DNA of 64,000 bases from Pseudoxanthomonas sp. SL93 (GCF_026625825.1 NZ_CP113065.1:496001-560000); one strand, 5' to 3'; positions 35,770 to 44,701 are shown, counted from the stretch's first letter. Notes: generated from the sequence alone by a model not told the origin. Program-made: numbers and translations.

Positions 35770-36639
35770 CTACAGCAGCACCGCCAGCTTGTCGCGGTAG
35801 CTGCGCGACAGCTTCAGCTCCTGGCCGCAGTCCAGGCGTAGGTAGCTTTCACCGTTGGTGTGCGGGCGCAGTTCGACCACGCGGCGCGCGTTGATGATCG
35901 TGGAGCGGTGGATGCGCGGGAAGCGCTGCGGATCCAGCTGCTTTTCCATTTCACGCATGGTGGCGCGCAGGATCAGCGTGTTGCCGTTCGGCGTGTCGCC
36001 GTCGGTATGGATGCACATGTAGTCGCCGGCCGCATCGATCCAGCGGATGCTGCGCAGGTCGACGCGCACCGTGCGCCCGCCGTCGCGTACGGCCAGTTTT
36101 TCTTCGCGGCGCAGTTGCTCCAGCGCGTCCGGCTTCAGTGCCTCGTCCAGGTCCAGCGGCGGGCGGCCGCTCAGTTCGCCCAGCAGGCCCAGCAACTGGG
36201 CACAGTGGCCGCTGGCCTCGCGTTGTGCGCGGGCGATGCGCACGCGTGCCAGCGCCTGTTCCAGCCGCGTCTCCTCCACCGGTTTCAGCAGGTAGTCGGT
36301 GGCGGAGGCCTCGAATGCACGGATGGCATAGTGGTCATACGCGGTGACGAAGACGACCAGCGGCATTTCCCGCGCGGGAATGGCGCGCAGCGTCGCGAAA
36401 CCGTCCATGCCCGGCATCTGCACGTCGAGGAACATCAGGTCGGCATGGTGCTCGCGCAGGCCGGTGATGGCCGACGCGCCATCGCCATACTGGCCGACGA
36501 TCTCGACGTCGGGGTAGCGCTGCAGGCGGATTTCCAGGCCGCGGCGGGCCAGAGGCTCGTCGTCGACGATCAGTGCGCGCAGCTTGGGCGCACTTTCGCC
36601 ACGGTGGTGCGGGGTTTCCGGCTGGCGTGCGCTGTCCAT
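35770..36639 (-). CDS. LytTR-type response regulator
   Basis: 289 residues. A receiver domain (about 20-135) has the acidic pocket VDDEPLARR, phospho-acceptor Asp72 in FLDVQMPGMDG, Thr in FVTAYD and Lys in LLKPVEE. A LytTR DNA-binding domain follows at about 185-289 (IRWIDAAGDYMCIHT, RIHRSTIINARRVVEL, LKLSRSYRDKL). It starts three bases after the stop of the sensor kinase gene, so the pair forms a two-component system. Target genes are unknown. Confidence 0.9.
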   Translation of the reverse strand: MDSARQPETPHHRGESAPKLRALIVDDEPLARRGLEIRLQRYPDVEIVGQYGDGASAITGLREHHADLMFLDVQMPGMDGFATLRAIPAREMPLVVFVTAYDHYAIRAFEASATDYLLKPVEETRLEQALARVRIARAQREASGHCAQLLGLLGELSGRPPLDLDEALKPDALEQLRREEKLAVRDGGRTVRVDLRSIRWIDAAGDYMCIHTDGDTPNGNTLILRATMREMEKQLDPQRFPRIHRSTIINARRVVELRPHTNGESYLRLDCGQELKLSRSYRDKLAVLL

Positions 36640-36642
36640 GGC

Positions 36643-37758
36643 TCAGTCTCCGATCGTCTGCGAGGTCTCGAAGGGCAAACGCAGGGTGACCTCGATGCCG
36701 GGCGCGCGGTTGCGCACGGAGAAGCCACTGTTCTCGCCGTACAGCACGTGCAGGCGTTCCCGCGTGTTGCGCAGGCCGACGCCCTTGCCGGGCGGCAGGT
36801 CCCCGTTCTCCATGCTCTGGCAGCCGGGGCCGTCGTCGATCACGCGCAGCACCAGCTGCGCACCTTCGCGCTCGGCCTCGATGCGCAGCAGGCCACCGGC
36901 CACCTGTTTGGCGACGGCGTACTTGATGGCGTTTTCCACCAGGGGCTGCAGCAGCAGGCTGGGCAGCAGCGCGCGCCAGCAGTCCTCGTCGATGCCGGTC
37001 TCGATGCGCAGGCGCTCGGCGAAGCGGATCTTCTCGATGTCGAGGTACAGCGTCAGCGCATCCAGTTCCTGCCGCAGCGTAACGCGCTGCATGGGGTCGT
37101 TGTCCAGCGAATGGCGCAGGAACGAAGACAGGCCCTGCACCATGCGGTTGGCGGTGGCGTTGTCGCGGTCCAGGATCAGCGTGGAAATGGCGTTGAGGGT
37201 GTTGAACAGGAAGTGCGGATTGAGCTGGTAGCGCAGCATCTTCAGCTGCGCCTGGTGCGCCATGCTGCGCGCGGCCAGGGTGCGCTCGGTCTCGCTCTGG
37301 AACTGGCGGTAGTACTTGATGCCCATGTACGCGCCGACCCAGGCCAGCAGGACGTAGATATAGCCCAGCGAATAGGCGATGAACTCCAGCCGGGTGGTCG
37401 GCTTGCAGGTCTCGCAGAAGTCCACCAGGACTTCACGGGTGACGAAATCGATCAGCGCCGAACTGGCCAGGATCATCGGGATCATCAATGCCAGCAGCCG
37501 GCGGGGCGGCAGCACCCAGCAGGTCCTCAGCACGAAGCGGAGGCCCAGCGTGACCAGTGCGCCCATGGTCGCGGCCGTCGCGGGTACCACCCAGTACCCC
37601 GACGGCTTGCCGTGGGCCACCGCATACAGGCAGCCCTGCGCGAAGTACGCGCCCCAGCCGCCCAGGTGCAGCAGCCAGAAGACGTGCTGGCGGGGGATGT
37701 CCAGCGGATGGGTGGCGGCGAGGGCCATGGCGGGCTCGGCAAACGTAGAGGCCACCAT
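36643..37758 (-). CDS. LytS/YehU-type membrane sensor histidine kinase
   Basis: 371 residues. Four hydrophobic segments lie in the first 160 residues, then a linker helix and the His_kinase domain with QLNPHFLFNTLNAISTL (phospho-His in NPHFLFN) and an ATP-binding HATPase region (LLLQPLVENAIKYA, VIDDGPGC, GVGLRNTRERL). A Cys pair in a loop (FCETCKP) is notable as a possible sensing site. ATG 37758 is used; ATG 37728 is an alternative and neither has a strong ribosome site. The cognate regulator follows immediately. Confidence 0.88.
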   Translation of the reverse strand: MVASTFAEPAMALAATHPLDIPRQHVFWLLHLGGWGAYFAQGCLYAVAHGKPSGYWVVPATAATMGALVTLGLRFVLRTCWVLPPRRLLALMIPMILASSALIDFVTREVLVDFCETCKPTTRLEFIAYSLGYIYVLLAWVGAYMGIKYYRQFQSETERTLAARSMAHQAQLKMLRYQLNPHFLFNTLNAISTLILDRDNATANRMVQGLSSFLRHSLDNDPMQRVTLRQELDALTLYLDIEKIRFAERLRIETGIDEDCWRALLPSLLLQPLVENAIKYAVAKQVAGGLLRIEAEREGAQLVLRVIDDGPGCQSMENGDLPPGKGVGLRNTRERLHVLYGENSGFSVRNRAPGIEVTLRLPFETSQTIGD

Positions 37759-37834
37759 GCTAACGCCGCCACGCCACCGGCAGGGCAACGCTTCGTCGGC
37801 CGATCCGCTCGGTTGGGCGCATCGGCCGCGTGGC

Positions 37835-38281
37835 TCAGGCCAGCACCGGCTGCATGCCCACGCCCAGGCGGTTCCAGGCGTTGATGGTGGCGACCGCCAT
37901 GGTCAGTTCGGCGATGCCGTGCTCGTCGAAGTGTTCCTTCAATGCGTCGTAAGTGGCATCCGCCGGCGCGCCCGAGGGCAGGGTGGTGAGTTGTTCCGCC
38001 CAGGCCAGCGCGGCGCCTTCGCGCGCATCGAAGAAGCGGCTGTCGCGCCAGCCGGCCAGCGTGTGCAGCTTGCGCGATTCCACCCCGGCCTTTACCAGCG
38101 CGCTGCTGTGCATGTCCATGCAATAGGCGCAGCCGTTGATCTGCGAGACGCGCAGGAAGATGAGTTCGAGGAACTCCTTTCCCAGCACACCGTTGTGGAC
38201 GGCCGTGCTGGTGGCGTAGAGGCCGCGGAAGGCCTCGGGGACGTGCTTGGGGTAATCGACGCGGTGGAACTTCATGCTCAT
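37835..38281 (-). CDS. AhpD-like carboxymuconolactone decarboxylase family protein
   Basis: 148 residues, all-helical. The redox motif CAYCMDMH (CxxC...H) of AhpD-like peroxidases is intact, in the context RVSQINGCAYCMDMHS, with NAWNRLGVG near the end. Such proteins reduce peroxides or regenerate thiols. It lies 38 bp downstream of an ECF41 sigma gene, the arrangement known for ECF41 targets, and a matching promoter is found at 38326-38352. ATG 38281 is preferred over ATG 38275. Confidence 0.87.
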   Translation of the reverse strand: MSMKFHRVDYPKHVPEAFRGLYATSTAVHNGVLGKEFLELIFLRVSQINGCAYCMDMHSSALVKAGVESRKLHTLAGWRDSRFFDAREGAALAWAEQLTTLPSGAPADATYDALKEHFDEHGIAELTMAVATINAWNRLGVGMQPVLA

Positions 38282-38318
38282 GGCAGTGCCTCTATGGCGG
38301 CCACGATGGCCACCTTCA

Positions 38319-39206
38319 CTACCAGGACGTGCCACCGTCCTTCGCCGTGACAGCCGTGCCCAACTTGTCGGGATTGGCCACGGTGAAGATCTCGCTGATG
38401 CGCTCGCCGTCGCTCACCGCCACCATCACCGCGACCAGCACGCCGTCGCGGTAGCGCAGGATCGCCGGTTCGCCGTTCACCATGCCCATGCGCCAGGCGA
38501 TGGTGGGGTCCGGCCGGCGGTACGCAGCCCAGAACAGCCGCGCGATGCGCACCGCGCCCAGCAGTGGGCGGGTAACCGCCAAGGCCTTGCCGCCGCCGTC
38601 GGACACCAGCTGCGCATCTTCCCGCAGCAGGGCGGTGATCGCCGGCTGGTCGCCGCGGCGCGCGGCGTCCATGAAGCGTTCCAGCAGGCGGCGGTGGTTT
38701 TCGGGCGGCACGTCGAAGCGCGGGCGGCCGGCCTGCACCCGTTCGCGCGCGCGGTGGACCATCTGGCGGCAGTTCGCTTCGCTCTGGCCCAGCAGGGGCG
38801 CGATCTGCGCGTAGTCGTAGTCGAAGGCCTCCTTCAACAGGAAGGCCGCGCGTTCCTCCGGGCCCAGCCGCTCCAGCACCGCCAGGAACGCCAGCGAGAC
38901 CTGTTCGGACACTTCGGCGCTGCGCTCCGGGCCCGGCGCCTCGTCGATCTCGGTGGGTTCGGGCAGCCAGGGGCCGGTGTAGTGCTCGCGCTGCACGCGC
39001 GCGGCGCGCAGGCGGTCGATGCCCAGGCGGGTGGCGGCCGTGACCAGCCAGGCCTCGGGGTCGCGGATTCCGGTCTTGTCCGCCTGCTGCCAGCGCAGCC
39101 AGGTGTCCTGGACCACGTCCTCGGCGTCGCTGCGGCTGCCCAGCAGCCGGTAGGAGAGCCCGAACAGGCGGGAGCGGTGGGTTTCGAAGGTGGTTTCGGC
39201 GTTCAT
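38319..39206 (-). CDS. ECF41-type RNA polymerase sigma factor with C-terminal SnoaL-like domain
   Basis: 295 residues. Sigma region 2 (FETHRSRLFGLSYRLLGSRSDAEDVVQDTWLRW, about 7-39) and region 4 (about 108-155) are followed by an NTF2/SnoaL-like extension of about 130 residues instead of a separate anti-sigma factor. The two signature motifs of ECF41 are visible: DGGGK at 193-197 and NPDKL at 278-282. In this group the extension modulates sigma activity. The downstream AhpD-like gene is the expected target. ATG 39206 matches the usual family N-terminus. Confidence 0.9.
   Translation of the reverse strand: MNAETTFETHRSRLFGLSYRLLGSRSDAEDVVQDTWLRWQQADKTGIRDPEAWLVTAATRLGIDRLRAARVQREHYTGPWLPEPTEIDEAPGPERSAEVSEQVSLAFLAVLERLGPEERAAFLLKEAFDYDYAQIAPLLGQSEANCRQMVHRARERVQAGRPRFDVPPENHRRLLERFMDAARRGDQPAITALLREDAQLVSDGGGKALAVTRPLLGAVRIARLFWAAYRRPDPTIAWRMGMVNGEPAILRYRDGVLVAVMVAVSDGERISEIFTVANPDKLGTAVTAKDGGTSW
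38326..38352 (-). promoter_or_regulatory. ECF41-type promoter for the AhpD-like gene
   Basis: On the minus strand, TGTCACG (38352-38346), 16-nt spacer, CGTC (38329-38326). This matches the TGTCACA/CGTC consensus reported for ECF41 sigma factors, with the expected spacing. It lies in the last codons of the sigma gene, about 45 bp before the AhpD-like start. Confidence 0.7.
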
Positions 39207-39215
39207 GCGACGAAG

Positions 39216-39242
39216 GACGGGCGAGGGCGCCGGCCCGTGACA
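39216..39242 (-). promoter_or_regulatory. ECF41-type autoregulatory promoter upstream of the sigma gene
   Basis: On the minus strand, TGTCACG (39242-39236), exactly 16 nt, then CGTC (39219-39216), ten bases before the sigma ATG at 39206. Same two boxes and same spacing as the target promoter, so positive autoregulation is likely. The transcript would have almost no leader. Confidence 0.65.
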
Positions 39243-39320
39243 GCCAGCCGGGGTATCACTTTGGCCTAAAATGGCCGCTTCCGCCCGCGACCCCACCGGC
39301 AGCCCCGGCATTCCGCTCCC

Positions 39321-40838
39321 ATGACCTCGATCAAGCAAGAAGACCTCATCCAGTCCATCGCCGATGGCCTGCAGTACATCAGCTACTACCACCCGGTCGA
39401 CTACATCCGGAACCTCGCCGCCGCCTACGAGCGCGAGGAATCGCCCGCGGCCAAGGACGCCATCGCCCAGATCCTGATCAACTCGCGCATGTGCGCCGAA
39501 GGCCACCGCCCGATCTGCCAGGACACCGGCATCGTCACCGTATTCCTCGAGATCGGCATGGACGTGCGCTGGGACGACGCCACGATGGGCGTGGAGGACA
39601 TGGTCCACGAGGGCGTGCGTCGCGCCTACAACCACCCCGACAACAAGCTGCGCGCCAGCGTGCTGGCCGACCCGGCCGGCAAGCGCACCAACACGAAGGA
39701 CAACACGCCGGGCGTGGTCAACGTCAAGGTCGTGCCGGGCAACACCGTCGACGTGATCGTCGCCGCGAAGGGGGGTGGATCGGAAGCGAAGTCGAAGTTC
39801 GCGATGCTCAACCCCTCCGATTCCATCGTCGACTGGGTGCTGAAGACCGTGCCGACGATGGGCGCCGGCTGGTGCCCGCCGGGCATGCTCGGCATCGGCA
39901 TCGGCGGCACCGCCGAGAAGGCGATGCTGCTGGCGAAGGAATCGCTGATGGAGCCCATCGACATCACTGACCTGCAGGCGCGTGGCCCGTCCAACCGCGC
40001 GGAAGAACTGCGGCTGGAACTGTATGAGAAGGTCAACGCCCTGGGCATCGGCGCGCAGGGCCTGGGTGGCCTGACCACCGTGCTCGACATCAAGGTCAAG
40101 GATTACCCGACCCACGCGGCGAACCTGCCGGTCGCGATGATCCCGAACTGCGCCGCCACCCGCCATGCGCACTTCACCCTCGATGGCAGCGGCCCGGTGA
40201 TGCTGGATCCGCCGTCGCTGGAAGACTGGCCGGAGCTGACCTACGACGCCTCCAAGGGCCGTCGCGTCGACCTCGACACGCTGACGCGCGAAGACGTCGC
40301 CAGCTGGAAGCCGGGTGAAGTGCTGCTGCTCAACGGCAAGCTGCTGACCGGCCGCGACGCCGCGCACAAGCGCATGGTCGACATGCTCAACAAGGGCGAG
40401 CCGCTGCCGGTCGATCTGAAGGGCCGCTTCATCTACTACGTCGGCCCGGTCGATCCGGTGCGCGATGAGGTGGTCGGCCCGGCCGGTCCGACCACCGCCA
40501 CCCGCATGGACAAGTTCACCGAGCAGGTGCTGGCGCAGACCGGCCTGCTGGGCATGGTCGGCAAGGCCGAGCGCGGCCCGGCGGCGATCGAGGCGATCCG
40601 CAAGCACCAGTCGGCCTACCTGATGGCGGTTGGCGGCGCGGCTTATCTCGTGTCGAAGGCGATCAAGGCGGCGAAGGTCATCGGCTTCGCCGACCTGGGC
40701 ATGGAAGCCATCTATGAGTTCACCGTGCAGGACATGCCGGTGACGGTAGCCGTCGATTCGCAGGGCACCTCGGTGCACAACACGGGCCCGAAGGAATGGC
40801 AGGCGCGGATCGGGAAGATCCCGCTGGTGGTGGCGTAG
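39321..40838 (+). CDS. Class I (iron-sulfur) fumarate hydratase
   Basis: 505 residues, single-chain class I fumarase with fused alpha and beta parts. Conserved Cys sites are present (HRPICQDTG, GAGWCPPGM, IPNCAATRHAH), consistent with a 4Fe-4S cluster, and the C-terminal half carries LLLNGKLLTGRDAAHKRM and VGPAGPTTATRMDKFT. It interconverts fumarate and malate in the TCA cycle and is oxygen-sensitive in known members. ATG 39321 starts the family domain. Monocistronic, divergent from the sigma factor gene. Confidence 0.92.
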   Translation: MTSIKQEDLIQSIADGLQYISYYHPVDYIRNLAAAYEREESPAAKDAIAQILINSRMCAEGHRPICQDTGIVTVFLEIGMDVRWDDATMGVEDMVHEGVRRAYNHPDNKLRASVLADPAGKRTNTKDNTPGVVNVKVVPGNTVDVIVAAKGGGSEAKSKFAMLNPSDSIVDWVLKTVPTMGAGWCPPGMLGIGIGGTAEKAMLLAKESLMEPIDITDLQARGPSNRAEELRLELYEKVNALGIGAQGLGGLTTVLDIKVKDYPTHAANLPVAMIPNCAATRHAHFTLDGSGPVMLDPPSLEDWPELTYDASKGRRVDLDTLTREDVASWKPGEVLLLNGKLLTGRDAAHKRMVDMLNKGEPLPVDLKGRFIYYVGPVDPVRDEVVGPAGPTTATRMDKFTEQVLAQTGLLGMVGKAERGPAAIEAIRKHQSAYLMAVGGAAYLVSKAIKAAKVIGFADLGMEAIYEFTVQDMPVTVAVDSQGTSVHNTGPKEWQARIGKIPLVVA

Positions 40839-40892
40839 TTGTCTTTCCCTTCTCCCCCTCGGAAGAAGGGCTCAAATCACAGGGCTCCATCC

Positions 40893-41528
40893 ATGTCGAC
40901 AACGCTCTACTACTCCCGCAGCACCGCCAGCCTGGTCGTCCACTGGCTGCTCATCGAGCTGGGCATCCCGCATGAGTTGCACGAGCTGGACTTCGACAAG
41001 CGTGACCAGAAATCGGACGATTACCTGAAGCTCAATCCCGCCGGCGTGGTTCCCACCTTGGTCATGGACGGGCAGGTGATCACCGAGACGGCCGCCATCC
41101 TGATGCACCTGGCGGACACGCACCCGCGCGCGGACCTGGCGCCCGCGGTGGCGAGCATGCAGCGTGCGCAGTACTACCGCTGGATGCTGTTCTGCGCCAA
41201 CACGCTGATGCCGGCCTACCGCGCCTGGTTCTATTCGGACGAAATCGCCGGTGAGGCCAATGTCGAGGCCACGCGGCAGCATGCCCGGAATAAGCTGGAG
41301 AAGGCGTGGGGCCAGGTCGCCGACCATCTTGAGGCGCATGGTCCCTACCTGCTGGGCGCGCAGCGCAGCGCGGCCGATTTCCTGCTGACCATGCTGATGC
41401 GCTGGTCGCGCAACATGCCCAGGCCGACCGACACTTGGCCGGCCCTGCAGGCCCATGCACAACGCATGAAGGCACTGCCGAGTTTCAGGGAAGTCTATGC
41501 CCGCGAGGGGCTGACCGACTGGACCTGA
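40893..41528 (+). CDS. Glutathione S-transferase family protein
   Basis: 211 residues: N-terminal thioredoxin-like domain (TTLYYSRSTASLVVHWLLIELGIPHE, PAGVVPTLVMDGQVITETAAILMHLAD with the ET/Ser-Asp-like glutathione site) and a helical C-terminal domain (about 90-205). The active-site Ser/Tyr is probably in YYSRSTAS. Substrate unknown. It follows the fumarase gene by 54 bp and may share its transcript. Confidence 0.85.
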   Translation: MSTTLYYSRSTASLVVHWLLIELGIPHELHELDFDKRDQKSDDYLKLNPAGVVPTLVMDGQVITETAAILMHLADTHPRADLAPAVASMQRAQYYRWMLFCANTLMPAYRAWFYSDEIAGEANVEATRQHARNKLEKAWGQVADHLEAHGPYLLGAQRSAADFLLTMLMRWSRNMPRPTDTWPALQAHAQRMKALPSFREVYAREGLTDWT

Positions 41529-41542
41529 GCCGAGCTGCTTTC

Positions 41543-41683
41543 TGTAGGAGCGACGTAAGTCGCGACCGTGGCCCCTGAGTGGCATCGGTCTGGGCTCGAA
41601 AATGGACAGTGCCGGATACGCAGCGTATGAGATGACGCTATCAGCTGCCATGGCATGCGGTCGCGACTCACGTCGCTCCTACA
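41543..41683. repeat. Dispersed GTAGGAGCGACGTAAGTCGC palindrome, wide form
   Basis: 25-bp arms at 41543-41567 and 41659-41683 (one mismatch), 91-nt spacer. Same family as 30672-30738. It sits between two convergent genes, where it may act as a transcript end. Confidence 0.8.
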
Positions 41684-41701
41684 ACAGGCACCAACGCCCG
41701 C

Positions 41702-42838
41702 TCAGTCCACGTATTCGTCGAACTTCTTCCCGCCCTGGAACGGCATCAGGTGCTGGCGCACGATGCCGCGCGGCACCGTCTCCAGTTTCATCACACCGTA
41801 TTCCTCGGGCCAGTCTTCCTGCTTGGGCGGCAGCTTGAACGTGCCCATCAGCATGTCCACCAGCGGCAGGTGGATGGCGTAGTTCACGTCCAGGTAGTCC
41901 TTGTGCCGCGCATGGTGCCAGTGGTGGTAGCGCGGCAGCACCAGCAGGTATTCCAGCACGCCGAAGCGGAGGCCGAGGTTGGCGTGCGCCAGCACCGCCT
42001 GCAGTCCGACCAGGATCACGTAGGCGTTCACCGCAGGCGCCGAGAAGCCCAGCACGAGCAAGGGCAACAGCACGGCGCTGCGGGTCAGCACGATCTCGAC
42101 GAAATGGATGCGCGACCCCGCCAGCCAGTCCATCTCGCGACTGGAGTGATGAACGGCATGGAAGCGCCAGAGCCACGGAATGTTGTGGTACGCACGGTGC
42201 AGCAGCGCCTGCGCCAGGTCGGCCACGAACACCGCGATCAGGAACTGCGCCCAAACGGGCAACGACTGGATCGCGTCCTTCAACGCGGGAAACACCGCCA
42301 GGCCGGCGATGGTGGACGTCGACGCCGTCACCAGGATCAGGATGAACTGCACCAGCACGTGGCTCATGAAGAAATACGCCACGTCCGTGCGCCAGCCCGG
42401 GCGCAGCGGCGAGATACGGCGCTTGCCCAGGTAATGCTCCAACGGCACGAACACCAGCGCCGAGAAGAACAGCGAGATCACGAACCAGTCCAGCCCCAGC
42501 GAGTAGGGCGTCTTGCCGATGGCATCGAACTGCACGTTGGTGCCGCCCAGCAATACCGCCAGCGTCGCGCTGCCCACGCCGACCAGCGCGATGCGCCTGT
42601 TGCGGTCGCGCAGGATCGCCAACGTCCCCATGCCGAAGGCGGCGGCCAGCCCCACCAGCAGCAGGTGGCGGGCGAACTGCTCGTTGTAGACCGCGCGGAA
42701 TTCCCGGCTGGTCAGCAACTCGGGAAAGTGGAAGCACGCCACGGCCATCAGGCTGAGCAGGCCCAGCAGGGCGGCCGAATAGGCGAAGAACGAGCGACGG
42801 GGGCGGGCAGCGCGCGGCGGCAGGGTGGTCGGCGTCAT
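41702..42838 (-). CDS. Sterol desaturase / fatty acid hydroxylase family membrane enzyme
   Basis: 378 residues with about seven membrane helices. The histidine clusters for a di-iron site are present: HRAYH (in LLHRAYHNIPWLWRFHAVHHSS, which also gives HAVHH) and HHWHHARHKD. Members hydroxylate or desaturate lipids at the membrane. The C-terminal tail (GTFKLPPKQEDWPEEYGV) is typical. ATG 42838 is chosen over 42868 because the basic n-region starts there. Confidence 0.85.
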   Translation of the reverse strand: MTPTTLPPRAARPRRSFFAYSAALLGLLSLMAVACFHFPELLTSREFRAVYNEQFARHLLLVGLAAAFGMGTLAILRDRNRRIALVGVGSATLAVLLGGTNVQFDAIGKTPYSLGLDWFVISLFFSALVFVPLEHYLGKRRISPLRPGWRTDVAYFFMSHVLVQFILILVTASTSTIAGLAVFPALKDAIQSLPVWAQFLIAVFVADLAQALLHRAYHNIPWLWRFHAVHHSSREMDWLAGSRIHFVEIVLTRSAVLLPLLVLGFSAPAVNAYVILVGLQAVLAHANLGLRFGVLEYLLVLPRYHHWHHARHKDYLDVNYAIHLPLVDMLMGTFKLPPKQEDWPEEYGVMKLETVPRGIVRQHLMPFQGGKKFDEYVD

Positions 42839-42944
42839 GGCGGGACGGGGTTCAGGGGATGACAACAAGGAGCATCACGTCAATCCATCGCCAGACCGGA
42901 CGGCGCGCGGACACCGCATGCCGTCCGGCCCGGTGGCATGGCCG

Positions 42945-44132
42945 TCAGTACCAGTCCAGCAGCGAGATGCCCAGGCCGATGTAGGTCGCCTTGTGGTTGT
43001 AGTCGATCAGGCTTTCACCGTAGCCATGGAACAGCTGCACGTGCGCACGGAACGCCCGGTTGATGGGGAAGCCGTAGTCCACCTGCAGCGCACCGTGCGA
43101 CTGGTCGCCGCCGCGCAGCGAATGGCGCCCCAGCACGGTGAGGATGTGGCCGTCGCGCGTATAGGTCAGCATTGCGTCGCCACGCCCCACGTAGTCGAGG
43201 ATGTCGGCGTTGTTGTCGTCGCTGGCGTCCTCGTCGAAGCGGTGCCACGCGCGCATCACCAGCGCCCAGTTCTCCCGGTCCAGGCCGACGCTGCCGATCA
43301 GCCGGTTCCAGCTGCGCGACAGCGGATCGCCGCGGCCGTTGGACTGGTGGTTCAGGCTGATGCCGGTCATGCGGCCCTTCCATCCCCCCAGGCTGTAGCT
43401 GTTGCGGAAGACCAGCATCACCTCGGGCTCGTAGTTGGTTTCGCGGAACGGACGCGACTGGTCGCTGTTGTAGACCTGCCAGCGCGAGCTCTGCGTGTAG
43501 GCACCCCAGAGGTCGCCGTTGTCGCCGAACAGGTTCTCGGCGAACTTGGTCTTGAAGCTGAGCTGGAACTTGGCCTCGACGTCCTGCAGATCCTGCGCTT
43601 CGGTGACCGTGTTGTTGGGATTGGGCGAGGACGGCCGTTCGTTGTTGCTGCTGGTCCAGAAGGCGGGCAGCAGGTACACGGGCTTGTAGCCGCGCATCTG
43701 GAACACGCCCAGCTTGGAGTCCTTGGCCAGTTCCCAGCGACTGTCGAGCAGCGAGCCGCGCCCCGCGTTGGCGATGACGGCTTCGTCCGACGGATCGTCG
43801 GCACGGAACCACGCCCCCAGCCTGCGCTGGCGATGCTCGCCCAGGGTGTCCTTGCCATCCAGCGTTTCGGCATTCGCGTCGGCCTCCGCCTTGGCCTGCG
43901 CGCGCGCCTGTGCTTCGGCCGCTTTCGCCGCGCGCGCCTGCTCGTCCGCTTGGCGGGTGTCGCTCTGCGAACGCCCCAGCGCACTGTCGTAACAGGCAAG
44001 GCGGGCGGCATCGGACTCGATGGAGAAGCAGGCCTCCGGTGTCGCGACCGCAGGCGTGGATTCCTGCGCATGGCTGGCGGCAGACAAGGTAACGCCGATT
44101 ACAAACGGCAACAGGCGGATGCGCTGGGTCAT
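42945..44132 (-). CDS. pldA: Outer membrane phospholipase A (PldA family)
   Basis: 395 residues. Signal peptide 1-22 (ends ASHA), then a polar helical segment rich in Ala/Glu/Arg (about 55-100, coiled-coil-like), and a C-terminal beta-barrel of about 270 residues. The catalytic pair of OMPLA is in NHQSNGRGD: His252 and Ser254; the third residue Asn lies downstream. The enzyme hydrolyses outer-membrane phospholipids when asymmetry is lost. The N-terminal insert (PEACFSIESDAARLACYD) is longer than in E. coli PldA but common in this order. ATG 44132 starts the signal peptide. Confidence 0.9.
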   Translation of the reverse strand: MTQRIRLLPFVIGVTLSAASHAQESTPAVATPEACFSIESDAARLACYDSALGRSQSDTRQADEQARAAKAAEAQARAQAKAEADANAETLDGKDTLGEHRQRRLGAWFRADDPSDEAVIANAGRGSLLDSRWELAKDSKLGVFQMRGYKPVYLLPAFWTSSNNERPSSPNPNNTVTEAQDLQDVEAKFQLSFKTKFAENLFGDNGDLWGAYTQSSRWQVYNSDQSRPFRETNYEPEVMLVFRNSYSLGGWKGRMTGISLNHQSNGRGDPLSRSWNRLIGSVGLDRENWALVMRAWHRFDEDASDDNNADILDYVGRGDAMLTYTRDGHILTVLGRHSLRGGDQSHGALQVDYGFPINRAFRAHVQLFHGYGESLIDYNHKATYIGLGISLLDWY

Positions 44133-44215
44133 GCAGAAACTACTCGTGGAAGGGGGCAGCGACATTCTGCCGCAGATCATCGGGTACACGCGTTTACCGA
44201 TTTCCGGGTGCGCAT

Positions 44216-44701
44216 TCAGAAGAACCAGGCGAACACGAACAGACCCACCATGGCGAAGGCCAGGCCCAGTTTCAGCACGATGCCCAGCACGATGCCGAGC
44301 CACGTCCCCAGGCCTACTTTGGTGGCCTGGCGCAGTTCGCGGCCGTGCCACAGCTCACCCAGCAGGGCGCCGGCGAACGGCCCCACGAACAGGCCGATGG
44401 GCATGAAGAACAGCCCCGCGAACGTGCCCAACACCGCGCCCACCAAGGCTTTCCGGCTGGCGCCGACCCGTTGCGCACCCATGGCGGTGGCGAAGATGTC
44501 CACGGCGAACGACAGCGCGGTCAGCAGGCCCAGGACCACCAGCGTGACCCAGCCGATCTGCTGGAAATCACCCGCCCAGGCAGCCAGCAACATGCCGGCG
44601 AAGACCAGCGGCAGGCCGGGCAGTGCGGGCAGGATCACCCCCGCGATGCCCACGAGGATCAGCACGACGGCCAAGGCGTAATAGAGAGTGTGGATGTCCA
44701 A
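44216..44701 (-). CDS. DUF456 membrane protein
   Basis: 161 residues with four to five hydrophobic helices, Gly-rich. The DUF456 signatures GIAGVILPALPGLPLVFAGM and AGLFFMPIGLFVGPFAGALLGE are clear. The glycine-zipper-like spacing suggests packed helices. Function is unknown. Single gene, divergent from cspA. Confidence 0.85.
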   Translation of the reverse strand: MDIHTLYYALAVVLILVGIAGVILPALPGLPLVFAGMLLAAWAGDFQQIGWVTLVVLGLLTALSFAVDIFATAMGAQRVGASRKALVGAVLGTFAGLFFMPIGLFVGPFAGALLGELWHGRELRQATKVGLGTWLGIVLGIVLKLGLAFAMVGLFVFAWFF

